64,000 nucleotides of DNA, from positions 18,186 to 82,185 of the forward strand of contig JAISAR010000006.1 of the NCBI GenBank assembly GCA_031266615.1. The letters run 5' to 3'. Below are positions 29,598 to 37,341 of this stretch, piece after piece (within the stretch, counting starts at the first letter, position 1; each line of letters opens with the position of its first letter). Origin of the DNA: Rickettsiales bacterium (GTDB taxonomy: Bacteria; Pseudomonadota; Alphaproteobacteria; Rickettsiales; Anaplasmataceae). The translations under genes were made by a program, and so were the position numbers. The notes beneath the pieces were generated by a model. That model searched no databases. It was given only the letters and a program-made list of their open reading frames with translations, and was not told where the DNA came from.

Positions 29598-30587
29598 TTA
29601 TACAAATTCCTTAGCAGATAAGCCAGTTGTTCGTGAGATAACATCGATAGAAACGCTTAATTTAAGTAGATTTTTTGCAATTTTGATCTTCTCTGCTCTT
29701 TTTACCTTTTCTTTAACAACCTTCATACTTTTAGATAGAGTTTCAACTAATGCATTCAATCTATTCCATAATCCTTGATCCTCAGTCTTGGTGTCTCCAC
29801 TTACTAAACTCAATAGTTCACCGTCTATTTCGTTACTTTCATCTTTTTTTATCGTTTCTGGCAGTAAAACCCTTACTTTCACTGATAACGCTCTTGCTAT
29901 TTCGTATAATTTATCAAGTGGTATTTCAATGTACCCTTGCTCATAGTCGCGTATTTCTTGAGGTGTTACACCTATTTTATTTGCTAAATCTTCTTGTGTA
30001 TACCCACGTATTAACTGTATGATTTCTATCCTCTGTCCTATTTTATAGTCTATAGAATCAATACGTACTTTTTCTTCTCTATTATCATATTTGCAAGTAG
30101 ATAAGCCGGTTGCCTGCAAAATAATACTAACAGGGATGTTCTCTTGAACTAGATTATTTGATACTTCCTCTCTTGCTTTTTTTCTGCTACTTTCTTTGTA
30201 ACCCTTAGCAAATTCAACCAATGAGTATATTGTTTTACGTAATTCCTGATTCTCAATCTTTTCATATATTCTCATCAGGCTTAATATTTTTTCTGCCTCA
30301 TCTTCAAAATAACAATCTTCATTTAGTACTTTTGGTTCAGGAAGCAGATCTGCAGCATTAACTGATAATGCTTTTGCTATTTCATATAATATTTCTGTTG
30401 AGATAGGTTTGTACCCTTGTTCATAGTTGTGTATTTCCTGATATGTTATACCTATTTTATTTGCCAGGTCTATCTGAGTATATTTTTGTATTAATCTACA
30501 AATTTCCACTTCTTGCCCTATTTTATAATCGATAGAGTCTATATACTCTGGCCCTCTAATAGCTGTTGTTTTTACCGAAACAAACAT
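29598..30587 (-). CDS. Duplicated HTH-plus-tail transcriptional regulator
   Basis: The 329-residue protein is built as two copies of one unit: an XRE-type HTH (residues 20-80 and 180-240) followed by a linker and the Leu-rich tail. The tails are A-R-E-E-V-S-N-N-L-V ... T-G-L-S after the first and A-K-N-L-L-K-L-S-V-S ... T-G-L-S after the second. It should bind DNA as an internal dimer. The ATG has a strong GTGGAGGTAAG leader, nearly identical to the one in front of cifA at 41305. The tail motif is shared with Rpn-type nucleases and probably mediates protein contacts. A homologous WO regulator has been reported to alter host gene expression in mosquitoes, so a host role is possible but not shown. 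Confidence 0.85.
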   Translation of the reverse strand: MFVSVKTTAIRGPEYIDSIDYKIGQEVEICRLIQKYTQIDLANKIGITYQEIHNYEQGYKPISTEILYEIAKALSVNAADLLPEPKVLNEDCYFEDEAEKILSLMRIYEKIENQELRKTIYSLVEFAKGYKESSRKKAREEVSNNLVQENIPVSIILQATGLSTCKYDNREEKVRIDSIDYKIGQRIEIIQLIRGYTQEDLANKIGVTPQEIRDYEQGYIEIPLDKLYEIARALSVKVRVLLPETIKKDESNEIDGELLSLVSGDTKTEDQGLWNRLNALVETLSKSMKVVKEKVKRAEKIKIAKNLLKLSVSIDVISRTTGLSAKEFV

Positions 30588-30625
30588 ATCTTACCTCCAC
30601 AATAATTTTTTTCACCATAAACCGC

Positions 30626-31522
30626 TCATATAGTTGCTTGTGAGACTATGTCAGTAGAAATTCCTAATCCAAGTAGCTTATTTGCTATTTCGATTTTCTC
30701 TGCCTTTTTAACTTTTTCTTCGATAACTAGCATACCCTCAGATATGGATTTGATCATTGCATAAAATTCATCACGTAGTTCCTGATCATCAATTCCCTTG
30801 CATTCCTTTATTAAGCTATTCAGTTCGTCTTTTGCCACAACTTCTTCTACTTGTCCTAGCAGTAAGACTGCGATGTTAACTGATAATGCCTCTGCTACCT
30901 TATATAAATTTTCAAGTGGAACGGCTATATGCCCTTGTTCATAGTCATGTATTGCCTTAGGTGTTGTACCAATTTTTTTTGCTAAGTCCTCTTGAGTATA
31001 TTTTCTCATCAGCCTTAGTTTTTTTATTCTTTGTCCCATGTTGACAGAATTAGTTTTTTCTTCTGCATTACTATATTCTTCAATTGATAAGCTGGTTGCT
31101 TGCAAAATTATGTAAGCAGAAACTCCTACTTTGACTAGATTCTTTGCCACCTCTATTCTCGCTACTTTTCTACTGGTTTCTTTGCTAACTCGAGTAGATT
31201 GGATTAATGAGTAAATTACATCTAGATTCTTAACTTTTTCACACTTTTCTACTAGATCTAATATCTTTTCTTCCTCATTCTCAATATAACTTTCTTCATT
31301 TAATATTGTATGTTCAGGAATAAGATCCATAATGCTAACTGATAATGCCTCTGCAATGTTATATAACCTTTTGATTGAAATTTTACGCTTTCCTTTTTCG
31401 TAATGAAGTATTACCCAGTATTTTACCCCGATTTTTTCAGCTAAATCCTTTTGAGTATATCCTTTGGCTAGCCTACAACTTCTTACTTTTTGTCCTACTT
31501 CGCGATCTAAAGGAATAGCCAC
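30626..31522 (-). CDS. Duplicated HTH-plus-tail regulator, C-terminally shortened
   Basis: The 298-residue protein has HTH domains at about residues 10-65 and 165-220, each followed by the tail unit. It is nearly identical to the protein at 33850-34812 over most of its length, notably the last 90 residues, but ends at S-Q-A-T-I. It therefore lacks the final G-L-x-x-x-F of the paralogue, suggesting a small 3' deletion. The start is a GTG (31522). A perfect 13-base palindrome (CTTTC-ACA-GAAAG, 31524-31536) lies immediately upstream, a possible self-binding operator. The stop is 38 bases before the next regulator, so the genes may be co-transcribed. Confidence 0.83.
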   Translation of the reverse strand: MAIPLDREVGQKVRSCRLAKGYTQKDLAEKIGVKYWVILHYEKGKRKISIKRLYNIAEALSVSIMDLIPEHTILNEESYIENEEEKILDLVEKCEKVKNLDVIYSLIQSTRVSKETSRKVARIEVAKNLVKVGVSAYIILQATSLSIEEYSNAEEKTNSVNMGQRIKKLRLMRKYTQEDLAKKIGTTPKAIHDYEQGHIAVPLENLYKVAEALSVNIAVLLLGQVEEVVAKDELNSLIKECKGIDDQELRDEFYAMIKSISEGMLVIEEKVKKAEKIEIANKLLGLGISTDIVSQATI

Positions 31523-31523
31523 T

Positions 31524-31536
31524 TTCTTTCACAGAA
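31524..31536. promoter_or_regulatory. Palindrome before the HTH gene
   Basis: This is a perfect 13-base palindrome, CTTTC-ACA-GAAAG, directly before the GTG start at 31522. XRE-type proteins often repress their own genes through such sites, so it is a candidate operator. It also overlaps the ribosome-binding region. Confidence 0.35.
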
Positions 31537-31637
31537 AGATATACTATTACAGGATTTTTTGCTATAGCTCAACTTAGTTAAAAAACCCCTTTTTACGAAT
31601 AGATGGAGAAGAAAAAAACTTTCCTCTCCAAATTAGC

Positions 31638-32801
31638 TTAACATGTCCTAATGGTTTCTTGACTACCTCCACTTATCCTACCTTCCCATGAAGACGAAGA
31701 CAATGTTTCACTAGCTGCCTTTTTTTCACTCAAAAAGCCGCTTCTAGGGAAACTTCCCCTTTTCACTGCTTCTTCGATTTTCATTCCACCAAAGAGACAG
31801 TTTTTCCCTATTTCCTCGCCTTTCGCTTGTAGTTTAGACAACATTTCCGTATCTACTACTCTCACTTGTATTTGGTCGTAGTTTTTTACGTCGTGGTACA
31901 CTATAACTACTAGCCCACCAATACTTGTAGGAAATGTTATTTCAAAACCACCGAGTACATCAGTATAGTTCCTTTTACCCCCTTCTTTTTTTCTAATTTC
32001 TAATTCACCACCGTCTATTTTTATTATGTGGCTTTCCAGTTCCTTATTTGGACCTGTATTTAGTGCTTTTGCAATCTCTACTGTGCTACCCTTAGAATAT
32101 TCCGTAAGAGTTGTTTCGTTATCCATTTCTACAACTATTACGTCTCCCCCTCGAACAGCATTCTTAGCAGCTTTTCTCCGCTCTTCAAGTTGCTTTTCTA
32201 TCTGTGGCTGGACCTTTGGTCGCAGTTCTTTATGAATCTCACCTATTAGTTTATTTTCCAATAGGTGGTCATGAAACTCTGCTCCCTTCAGCATTAGTTT
32301 ATGCATTACCTTCTTCTGATCATTTTTTTTGAATTTATGCATCTGCATGCCTAATATAACATACTCAGCAAAACTCCAATTATTCTCATGACACCCATTC
32401 ATCCTCATCCCAATATCTATTGCTTTATCGACAACTTCGTGCATTTTACTTGGGCTCTTTGCTGTTACAATTGCACTTTTGAAATAGCTGAACCACTCAA
32501 TTTCCAGTGCACTTAGCTTTCTTTTTTTCAACTCTGAGTCAAATGGATTTAAACCTTCGGGATAATCTTCTTGATTTTTCGCCGGTTTTGTGCCATAAAT
32601 ATGATCAAGTCCTTTTCCCGAGTTGATTATCCTGTCACGGCTATCATTAGGGAAAGGCATAGATTTTTTAACTTCACTAACCTTGTTTACAGCAATTGGT
32701 TGTTGTACATTAGTGCTATTTCCCATAGCAGCTAATATTCCTTTACGTAATTTATCCAGTTGCTTTTTATTTAAACTTTTTAAGTCTTTTACCTTTGTCA
32801 T
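31638..32801 (-). CDS. Uncharacterised protein sharing a C-terminal module with the ankyrin protein next to cifA
   Basis: I do not recognise this 387-residue family. Residues 1-220 look alpha-helical with a degenerate ankyrin-like part (H-E-N-N-W-S-F-A-E-Y-V-I). Residues about 225-365 match the C-terminal region of the 996-residue ankyrin protein at 41763-44753. Shared motifs are E-Y-S-x2-S-x-V-E-x-A-K, I-K-I, Y-T-D, E-I-G-K-N-C-x-x-G-G and F-x-R-S-G. No signal peptide or membrane helix is visible. The ATG at 32801 has AGGAG eight bases upstream. It lies among HTH regulators and a RadC-like gene, a typical WO accessory context. It is possibly an ankyrin protein that lost its repeats. Confidence 0.75.
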   Translation of the reverse strand: MTKVKDLKSLNKKQLDKLRKGILAAMGNSTNVQQPIAVNKVSEVKKSMPFPNDSRDRIINSGKGLDHIYGTKPAKNQEDYPEGLNPFDSELKKRKLSALEIEWFSYFKSAIVTAKSPSKMHEVVDKAIDIGMRMNGCHENNWSFAEYVILGMQMHKFKKNDQKKVMHKLMLKGAEFHDHLLENKLIGEIHKELRPKVQPQIEKQLEERRKAAKNAVRGGDVIVVEMDNETTLTEYSKGSTVEIAKALNTGPNKELESHIIKIDGGELEIRKKEGGKRNYTDVLGGFEITFPTSIGGLVVIVYHDVKNYDQIQVRVVDTEMLSKLQAKGEEIGKNCLFGGMKIEEAVKRGSFPRSGFLSEKKAASETLSSSSWEGRISGGSQETIRTC

Positions 32802-32988
32802 ATCAAACTCCTATTATTTGCTAACTATTTAATTCTACAGCTCAACTTGTTACTTTATTATTAACTCAATATGTTATTTTTTGGAAATTATAAAACATAA
32901 ATTCCAAATATGCAAATACTTTCGAAAAAAAAATATAAATACAATTTTGGAAGTTCCTTAGGTTCAAACTTACTGCTCGAAAATACAG

Positions 32989-33657
32989 TCATAACAATCC
33001 ATTTTCCTTGAAACTAAAACGATTGTTGCCTGCAACAATAATGTGATCTGCTAATTTTATACCTATAGTCGCACAAGCTGAAGCTAACTCTTTAGTCATA
33101 GCTTTATCTCGCTCTGATGGCTTTACAGTTCCGCCAGGTTGGTTATGAGATATTATAATTGATGTTGCTCTTGCAAGTATTGCTTTTCTTATTATTTCCA
33201 TTATTAAGATAGATACCTGACCCACTGCTCCTACATATGTTTCCTCTCCTATTAGATGGAACCTTTTATTCAAAAGCATTATTTTGAGGTTTTCCCTCCC
33301 TGAATAACCAATGTTAGCCTGAAGATAATCTGTTAGCTTTTTCCAGTTTATTATTGGTCCTTCCTCTATCCTTTCCTTGAGTACCATGTTCACTAGCTTA
33401 TTAGCACCATGAATTATTGCTACTGTAGAATCAGTTACACCTTCTATAGTTTTTAGATCATCTATTTCTTGACCTAAAATCCTGCCTACTCCCTTAAAAT
33501 GATCTGTTAACCTTTTCGAAATAACTTGAGCTTGGGTTTCATCATGCACTGCATTGAGAATTATCTCAAGAACTTCGTTATTAAAAACAGCGTTTCCTAA
33601 TATTCTACGCTCTATTTCTTGTCTACGACTATCTTTACTTTTTTTATTATTATTCAT
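32989..33657 (-). CDS. RadC-like JAB/MPN-domain protein with altered metal site
   Basis: In this 222-residue protein, a helix-hairpin-helix region (residues 50-95) precedes the RadC/MPN domain (about 105-222). The JAMM metalloprotease signature should read H-x-H-x10-D. Here it is H171-N-Q173 with D184 in place, so the second metal-binding histidine is Gln. E154 upstream is kept. RadC proteins were once linked to DNA repair and are now usually seen as mobile-element proteins of unknown function. Its promoter region (33700-33756) is shared with the small gene ending at 48180. Neighbouring HTH genes on both sides match the layout of WO regulator-RadC islands. Confidence 0.87.
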   Translation of the reverse strand: MNNNKKSKDSRRQEIERRILGNAVFNNEVLEIILNAVHDETQAQVISKRLTDHFKGVGRILGQEIDDLKTIEGVTDSTVAIIHGANKLVNMVLKERIEEGPIINWKKLTDYLQANIGYSGRENLKIMLLNKRFHLIGEETYVGAVGQVSILIMEIIRKAILARATSIIISHNQPGGTVKPSERDKAMTKELASACATIGIKLADHIIVAGNNRFSFKENGLL

Positions 33658-33699
33658 AAAAATTACCCTTTTTTAGATACTATTAATTTTTAATTATTT

Positions 33700-33756
33700 A
33701 CTACTGTTTTTTTAGTAGTGTTAGCATAAGGCCATCTATTTTGGCGGAAGTCAAGT
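33700..33756 (-). promoter_or_regulatory. Shared promoter/palindrome block upstream of the RadC-like gene
   Basis: On the coding (minus) strand the block starts with TTGACT (complement 33749-33754) and continues through a conserved stretch to a palindrome. The palindrome is ACTACT-8 bases-AGTAGT (33700-33719), lying 43 bases before the start. The same arrangement, 31 of 36 bases in the non-palindromic part, occurs at 48215-48270 in front of another gene. Confidence 0.55.
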
Positions 33757-33849
33757 CAATTTTTTTCGATTTTTTTGTTTATTTTTTATGCAAAATATAA
33801 AAGATGTTAATAGTTGCTTAAGCAATGTCGTTGTAGATTTTTGCTTCTT

Positions 33850-34812
33850 CTAATCAAAAAAATTACCGTTCAATCCAGTTGTTTTTGAGACTATATCGGT
33901 AGAAATTCCTAATCCAAGTAGCTTATTTGCTATTTCGATTTTTTCTGCCTTTTTAACTTTTTCTTCGATAACTAGCATACCCTCAGATATGGATTTGATC
34001 ATTGCATAAAATTCATCACGTAGTTCTTGATCATCAATTCCCTTGCATTCCTTTATTAAGCTATTCAGTTCGTCTTTTGCCACAACTTCTTCTACTTGTC
34101 CTAGCAGTAAGACTGCGATGTTAACTGATAATGCCTCTGCTATCTTATATAAATTTTCAAGTGGAACGGCTATATGCCCTTGTTCATAGTCATGTATTGC
34201 CTTAGGTGTTGTACCAATTTTTTGTGCTAAATCTTTCTGAGTATACCTTCGCATTAATCTTAACTTTTTTATCCTTGGTCCCAAGCTGTAGTCCACAGAA
34301 CTAGTTTTTTCTTCTGCATTACTATATTCTTCAATTGATAAGCTGGTTGCTTGGAAAATTATGTAATCAGAAACTCCTACTTTGACTAGATTCTTTGCCA
34401 TCTCTATTCTCGCTACTTTTCTACTGGTTTCTTTGCCAACTCGAGTAGATTTAATTAATGAGTAAATTACATTACGAAATTCTGGGTTCTCAACTTTTTC
34501 ACACTTTTCTACTAGACCTAATATCTCTTCTCCTTCACTCTCAAGATAACTTTTTTCATTTGATGTTATGTGCTCAGGAATGAGATCTATAATGCTAATT
34601 GATAGTGCCTCTGCAATGCTGTATAACCTTTTGATTGAAATTTTACGCTTTCCTTTTTCATAATGAAGTATTACCCAGTATTTTACACCGATTTTCTTTG
34701 CTAAGTCTTTCTGAGTATACCCCTTCGCTAATCTACAACTCTTTATTTTTTGTCCTACTTTGTAGTCTAAAGAATCAGTTGCGTCATCATTGCTATCGTC
34801 GCTAGCAGTCAC
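33850..34812 (-). CDS. Duplicated HTH-plus-tail transcriptional regulator
   Basis: The 320-residue protein has two XRE-type HTH domains (about residues 20-75 and 180-235), each followed by the tail unit, the second ending in T-G-L-N-G-N-F-F-D. It is a close paralogue of 30626-31522 and preserves the C-terminus that one has lost. The start is GTG at 34812, with AAGAG just upstream. It is the first regulator downstream of rnhA on the minus strand. The two paralogues bracket the RadC-like and 387-residue genes, as if a block had been duplicated around them. Confidence 0.85.
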   Translation of the reverse strand: MTASDDSNDDATDSLDYKVGQKIKSCRLAKGYTQKDLAKKIGVKYWVILHYEKGKRKISIKRLYSIAEALSISIIDLIPEHITSNEKSYLESEGEEILGLVEKCEKVENPEFRNVIYSLIKSTRVGKETSRKVARIEMAKNLVKVGVSDYIIFQATSLSIEEYSNAEEKTSSVDYSLGPRIKKLRLMRRYTQKDLAQKIGTTPKAIHDYEQGHIAVPLENLYKIAEALSVNIAVLLLGQVEEVVAKDELNSLIKECKGIDDQELRDEFYAMIKSISEGMLVIEEKVKKAEKIEIANKLLGLGISTDIVSKTTGLNGNFFD

Positions 34813-34856
34813 TCTTTTTTACAGAAATAAACACGCATCCCATATCATTACACAGG

Positions 34857-34885
34857 TTAACATAAATTTGCTACTGAAAATGTTG
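34857..34885. repeat. 29-base direct repeat, copy 1 (covers the rnhA stop)
   Basis: The sequence (starts TTAACATAAATTT, ends GAAAATGTTG) differs by one base from 35423-35451. The two copies flank the RNase HI coding region. The stop codon and last residues of the gene come from this copy. Confidence 0.75.
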
Positions 34886-35405
34886 GCTTGTATCTACTTA
34901 CTGCAGCTGACTTGGAGTTTCTTCTTAGCGGAGTTTTTAATCTCATAATTTCTGTCTTCAGCTTCTTAGTTTCTTTTCTAGCAAGCCTATCCGCTTCTTC
35001 GTTATGCACATTACCATCGTGAGCCTTAACCCACCTCCAATCTATAACATGTTGCACAGCAACTTCATCTAGCTCCTGCCATAATTCCATGTTTTTTACT
35101 GCTTTTTTATCGGCCGTCTTCCAACCGTTTATCTTCCACTTATTGATCCATTCTGTGATACCCTTTTTAACATAAAGACTGTCAGTATGTAAAATAACTT
35201 TACAGGAGATTTTTAACATCTTTAGCCCGTTAATTACAGCCTTTAACTCCATCTTGTTGTTTGTTGTATTTTCTTCACCTCCTGAGATACGTTTTTTGAT
35301 AAAGATACTTTCATTCTTATGTATCATTATGGCAGCCCATCCACCAGGGCCAGGGTTTCCTGAACATGCTCCATCCGTATATATTATAACCCTCTTTTTG
35401 TCCAT
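34857..35405 (-). CDS. rnhA: Ribonuclease HI
   Basis: Removes RNA from RNA:DNA hybrids. The catalytic acidic residues are visible: D in [16 protein letters not shown] in M-E-L-x-A-V, D in H-T-D-S-x-Y-V and D in E-E-A-D-R-L-A. The tryptophan-rich basic handle ([10 protein letters not shown]) is also present. I chose ATG 35405 (M-D-K-K-R), which matches the family N-terminus and gives 182 residues. An upstream ATG at 35477 would add 24 residues encoded by a repeat. About 30 residues follow the usual end of the domain, and the last few are encoded by a direct repeat, so the natural C-terminus may have been replaced. Confidence 0.9.
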   Translation of the reverse strand: MDKKRVIIYTDGACSGNPGPGGWAAIMIHKNESIFIKKRISGGEENTTNNKMELKAVINGLKMLKISCKVILHTDSLYVKKGITEWINKWKINGWKTADKKAVKNMELWQELDEVAVQHVIDWRWVKAHDGNVHNEEADRLARKETKKLKTEIMRLKTPLRRNSKSAAVSRYKPTFSVANLC

Positions 35406-35422
35406 GCTAAAAGGATATAGAT

Positions 35423-35451
35423 TTAACATAAATTTTCTACTGAAAATGTTG
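35423..35451. repeat. 29-base direct repeat, copy 2 (upstream of rnhA)
   Basis: It matches 34857-34885 in 28 of 29 positions and has the same orientation. It encodes the doubtful N-terminal extension (F-S-R-K-F-M-L-N) in the longer version of the rnhA frame. Confidence 0.75.
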
Positions 35452-35477
35452 ATATTGAGTTTCAGGTTCTTTATCAT

Positions 35478-35871
35478 GAAGGTGTGGGAAGCCCGTTTTC
35501 TACACCAAAATAGGTGTTTTCAAGGCTTTTTATAGCGTTAAGTCGATGAATTCATTTCCTGGGCTTTTTAGGGGGTTACAGAGGTGGTATGATCTCCATC
35601 CAAGGTGCCAAATGCCATTCTAAGCCTCTCTGTGAAAGCCATTTTTTCTTGAAACTTCAGATCTAGCAGAATTTACTGGGCTATCTATTGATGAGATTAA
35701 AAACCTCTAAAAATAAAATATCATTTTGAACCTGGAGATCTTGTTTTTGTTGATTCTTCACTTATTGCTACATTACTTAAATAAGCTCAGTTAACTCATG
35801 ATAAAGCACTGGTTTACTATATCCTAAATATTAAGTATAATACTAAGTATAGTAACGAATGAAATAGTAAT
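35478..35871. other. Gene-poor spacer with relic fragments
   Basis: This stretch holds the hairpin element at 35562-35647. Bases 35660-35710 carry a plus-strand relic of the HTH/Rpn tail (A-E-F-T-G-L-S-I-D-E-I-K-N-L, then stop). Bases 35725-35784 hold a 19-codon open piece of unknown origin (F-E-P-G-D-L-V-F-V-D). No intact gene is present. Confidence 0.5.
35562..35647 (+). terminator. Long hairpin with T-run
   Basis: GGCTTT and ACAGAGG on the left (35562-35584) pair with CCTCTCTGTGAAAGCC (35625-35640), followed by ATTTTTT. It could act as an intrinsic terminator or encode a small structured RNA. It shares an AGAGGTG-x-TATGA block with the element near 28643. Confidence 0.4.
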
Positions 35872-36828
35872 GTGTTTAGTATAGAAAATCCAAGTGGTGA
35901 AATACTTCATTTAGCAAAATCCGGAAACTTAAGTAAAGTGAAAAAGTTATTGTTAAATCACCCAGACCCTAATTTCAAAAATGAAGTTGGCGGAGAGTTA
36001 TTATTCACTGTTGTTAAAGAATGGCATCTTTTCCATCACAATGTTAAAGGAGGTACATTAGCCTTAATTGATTTTCTAGTGGATGAAATCGGCATAGATG
36101 TAAACAAAATTAGAGATAAATATGGTAACTCTCTATTATCTACAGCTATTAGTAAAGTAGAGTGTAGAATAACCACATGGCGTAAAGGACAAGAGCATAT
36201 TATACATTTACGTCTTGTAGACTACCAATCTCTACAAAGAAGCACAATAAAAGAATGTGATGATGGAGGATTAGAAGTTATATTAGAGTTAAATGCAGGG
36301 GTAGTTGCTCACTTGCTGAGCAAAGGAGCTCAACCTGATATCACAAAAAAGCTTTCTTGTTCAGCAATAGAAGAAGTCATGTCTACCTCATCGAGTATAG
36401 AGCTGTCTAGTCCTGCATGTATTACAGAAGCACTTTTACTCGAAACGGAGAACAAAAACACACCTATCTGTTATACTGTAAGCAGAGGACTTCCTTGTAC
36501 AACAAGATTGTTGCTTGAAGCTGGTGCTAATATCAATACCACTGATGGGTTTGGCAACACGCTATTGCAATTGGTTGCTCTAGAGTATGGTAGCATAGTG
36601 CCAAATACCTACAAAGATGTAGCAAAACTGTTAATCGAATACGGTATAGACCTCAATCAAAAAGGTAGTAGAGAGGAATACCCTGTGATTGCACTTCTCG
36701 AAATTATAAGCGCCGAATTTCCGGATGAATTAGATTCAATGCTCGAGGAACTAAGAAGACAAAAGCATACTATGAATAGTGAGCTAAAGTTAAAAATTGA
36801 AGATAAGTTTGGAAGTGACCTTACTTAG
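35872..36828 (+). CDS. Divergent ankyrin-repeat-like protein
   Basis: In this 318-residue protein, weak ankyrin-like units can be seen. One is at residues 5-40 (I-L-H-L-A-K-S-G-N-L-S-K-V-K-K-L-L). The clearest is at about 195-270 (T-P-I-C-Y-T-V ... L-L-L-E-A-G-A-N-I-N-T ... V-A-K-L-L-I-E-Y-G-I-D-L-N). The middle part (90-160) does not fit the repeat. The start codon is GTG without a good Shine-Dalgarno, so the true start could be further in. It stands alone on the plus strand, downstream of and convergent with cifB. Function unknown. Confidence 0.65.
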   Translation: MFSIENPSGEILHLAKSGNLSKVKKLLLNHPDPNFKNEVGGELLFTVVKEWHLFHHNVKGGTLALIDFLVDEIGIDVNKIRDKYGNSLLSTAISKVECRITTWRKGQEHIIHLRLVDYQSLQRSTIKECDDGGLEVILELNAGVVAHLLSKGAQPDITKKLSCSAIEEVMSTSSSIELSSPACITEALLLETENKNTPICYTVSRGLPCTTRLLLEAGANINTTDGFGNTLLQLVALEYGSIVPNTYKDVAKLLIEYGIDLNQKGSREEYPVIALLEIISAEFPDELDSMLEELRRQKHTMNSELKLKIEDKFGSDLT

Positions 36829-36889
36829 AACAAAGTGGAGAGAAAAATGTCTTGTGTACAAGTAGATGGGACGCACAAAAAAAAATCAT

Positions 36890-37135
36890 GCAATTTGATA
36901 TAGTTGATCTTGTAAAAGAAAAAATGGGAGTGGTAAAGAATAATAGGAAGAGATCAAGCGCATTCGTGATGAACACTCGCTCAAAAACTTGATGATGCTA
37001 CGGAAAAAGGGAAAAAAGCAGAAAAAATCGAAGTGGCCAAAACTCACTTAAGGCCGGTGTCTCTATAGATGTTATCGCTCAAATTACCGGCCTTTCGGTA
37101 GATGAAATAAAACAACTTCAGGAAGAAATAGCTTA
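36890..37135 (+). pseudogene. Relic of an Rpn-family (PD-(D/E)XK) recombination-promoting protein, C-terminal end
   Basis: Bases 36985-37135 read L-D-D-A-T-E-K-G-K-K-A-E-K-I-E-V-A-K, then after a frameshift near 37042 L-K-A-G-V-S-I-D-V-I-A-Q-I-T-G-L-S-V-D-E-I-K and a stop at 37135. This is the characteristic C-terminus of Rpn/transposase-like proteins, also seen in the gene at the right end of the window. The upstream part is broken by several stops. Confidence 0.6.
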
Positions 37136-37341
37136 AAATCTGGTGATCTCTTTAGTTGGTTATTCACTGTTACACCACTTAAACAAGATTCAGGTTTGTC
37201 ATATGTCCCGCAAGTAGTTCCTGGTAACTGATTCTTTAATCGAGTGGCGCTAGCAGGATAAACAGTGTTAAGATTACTAGTTATAAATTAATTGCTCCTT
37301 TAACCAACTCTTCTAAGAGCTATGACTATTGTTAATGATAA
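37136..37341. other. Spacer between the Rpn relic and cifB
   Basis: A minus-strand open piece without start codon (about 37145-37285) and a weak hairpin 20 bases past the cifB stop (37307-37322) are the only structures. The hairpin has no T-run, so it is not a clear terminator. Confidence 0.35.
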
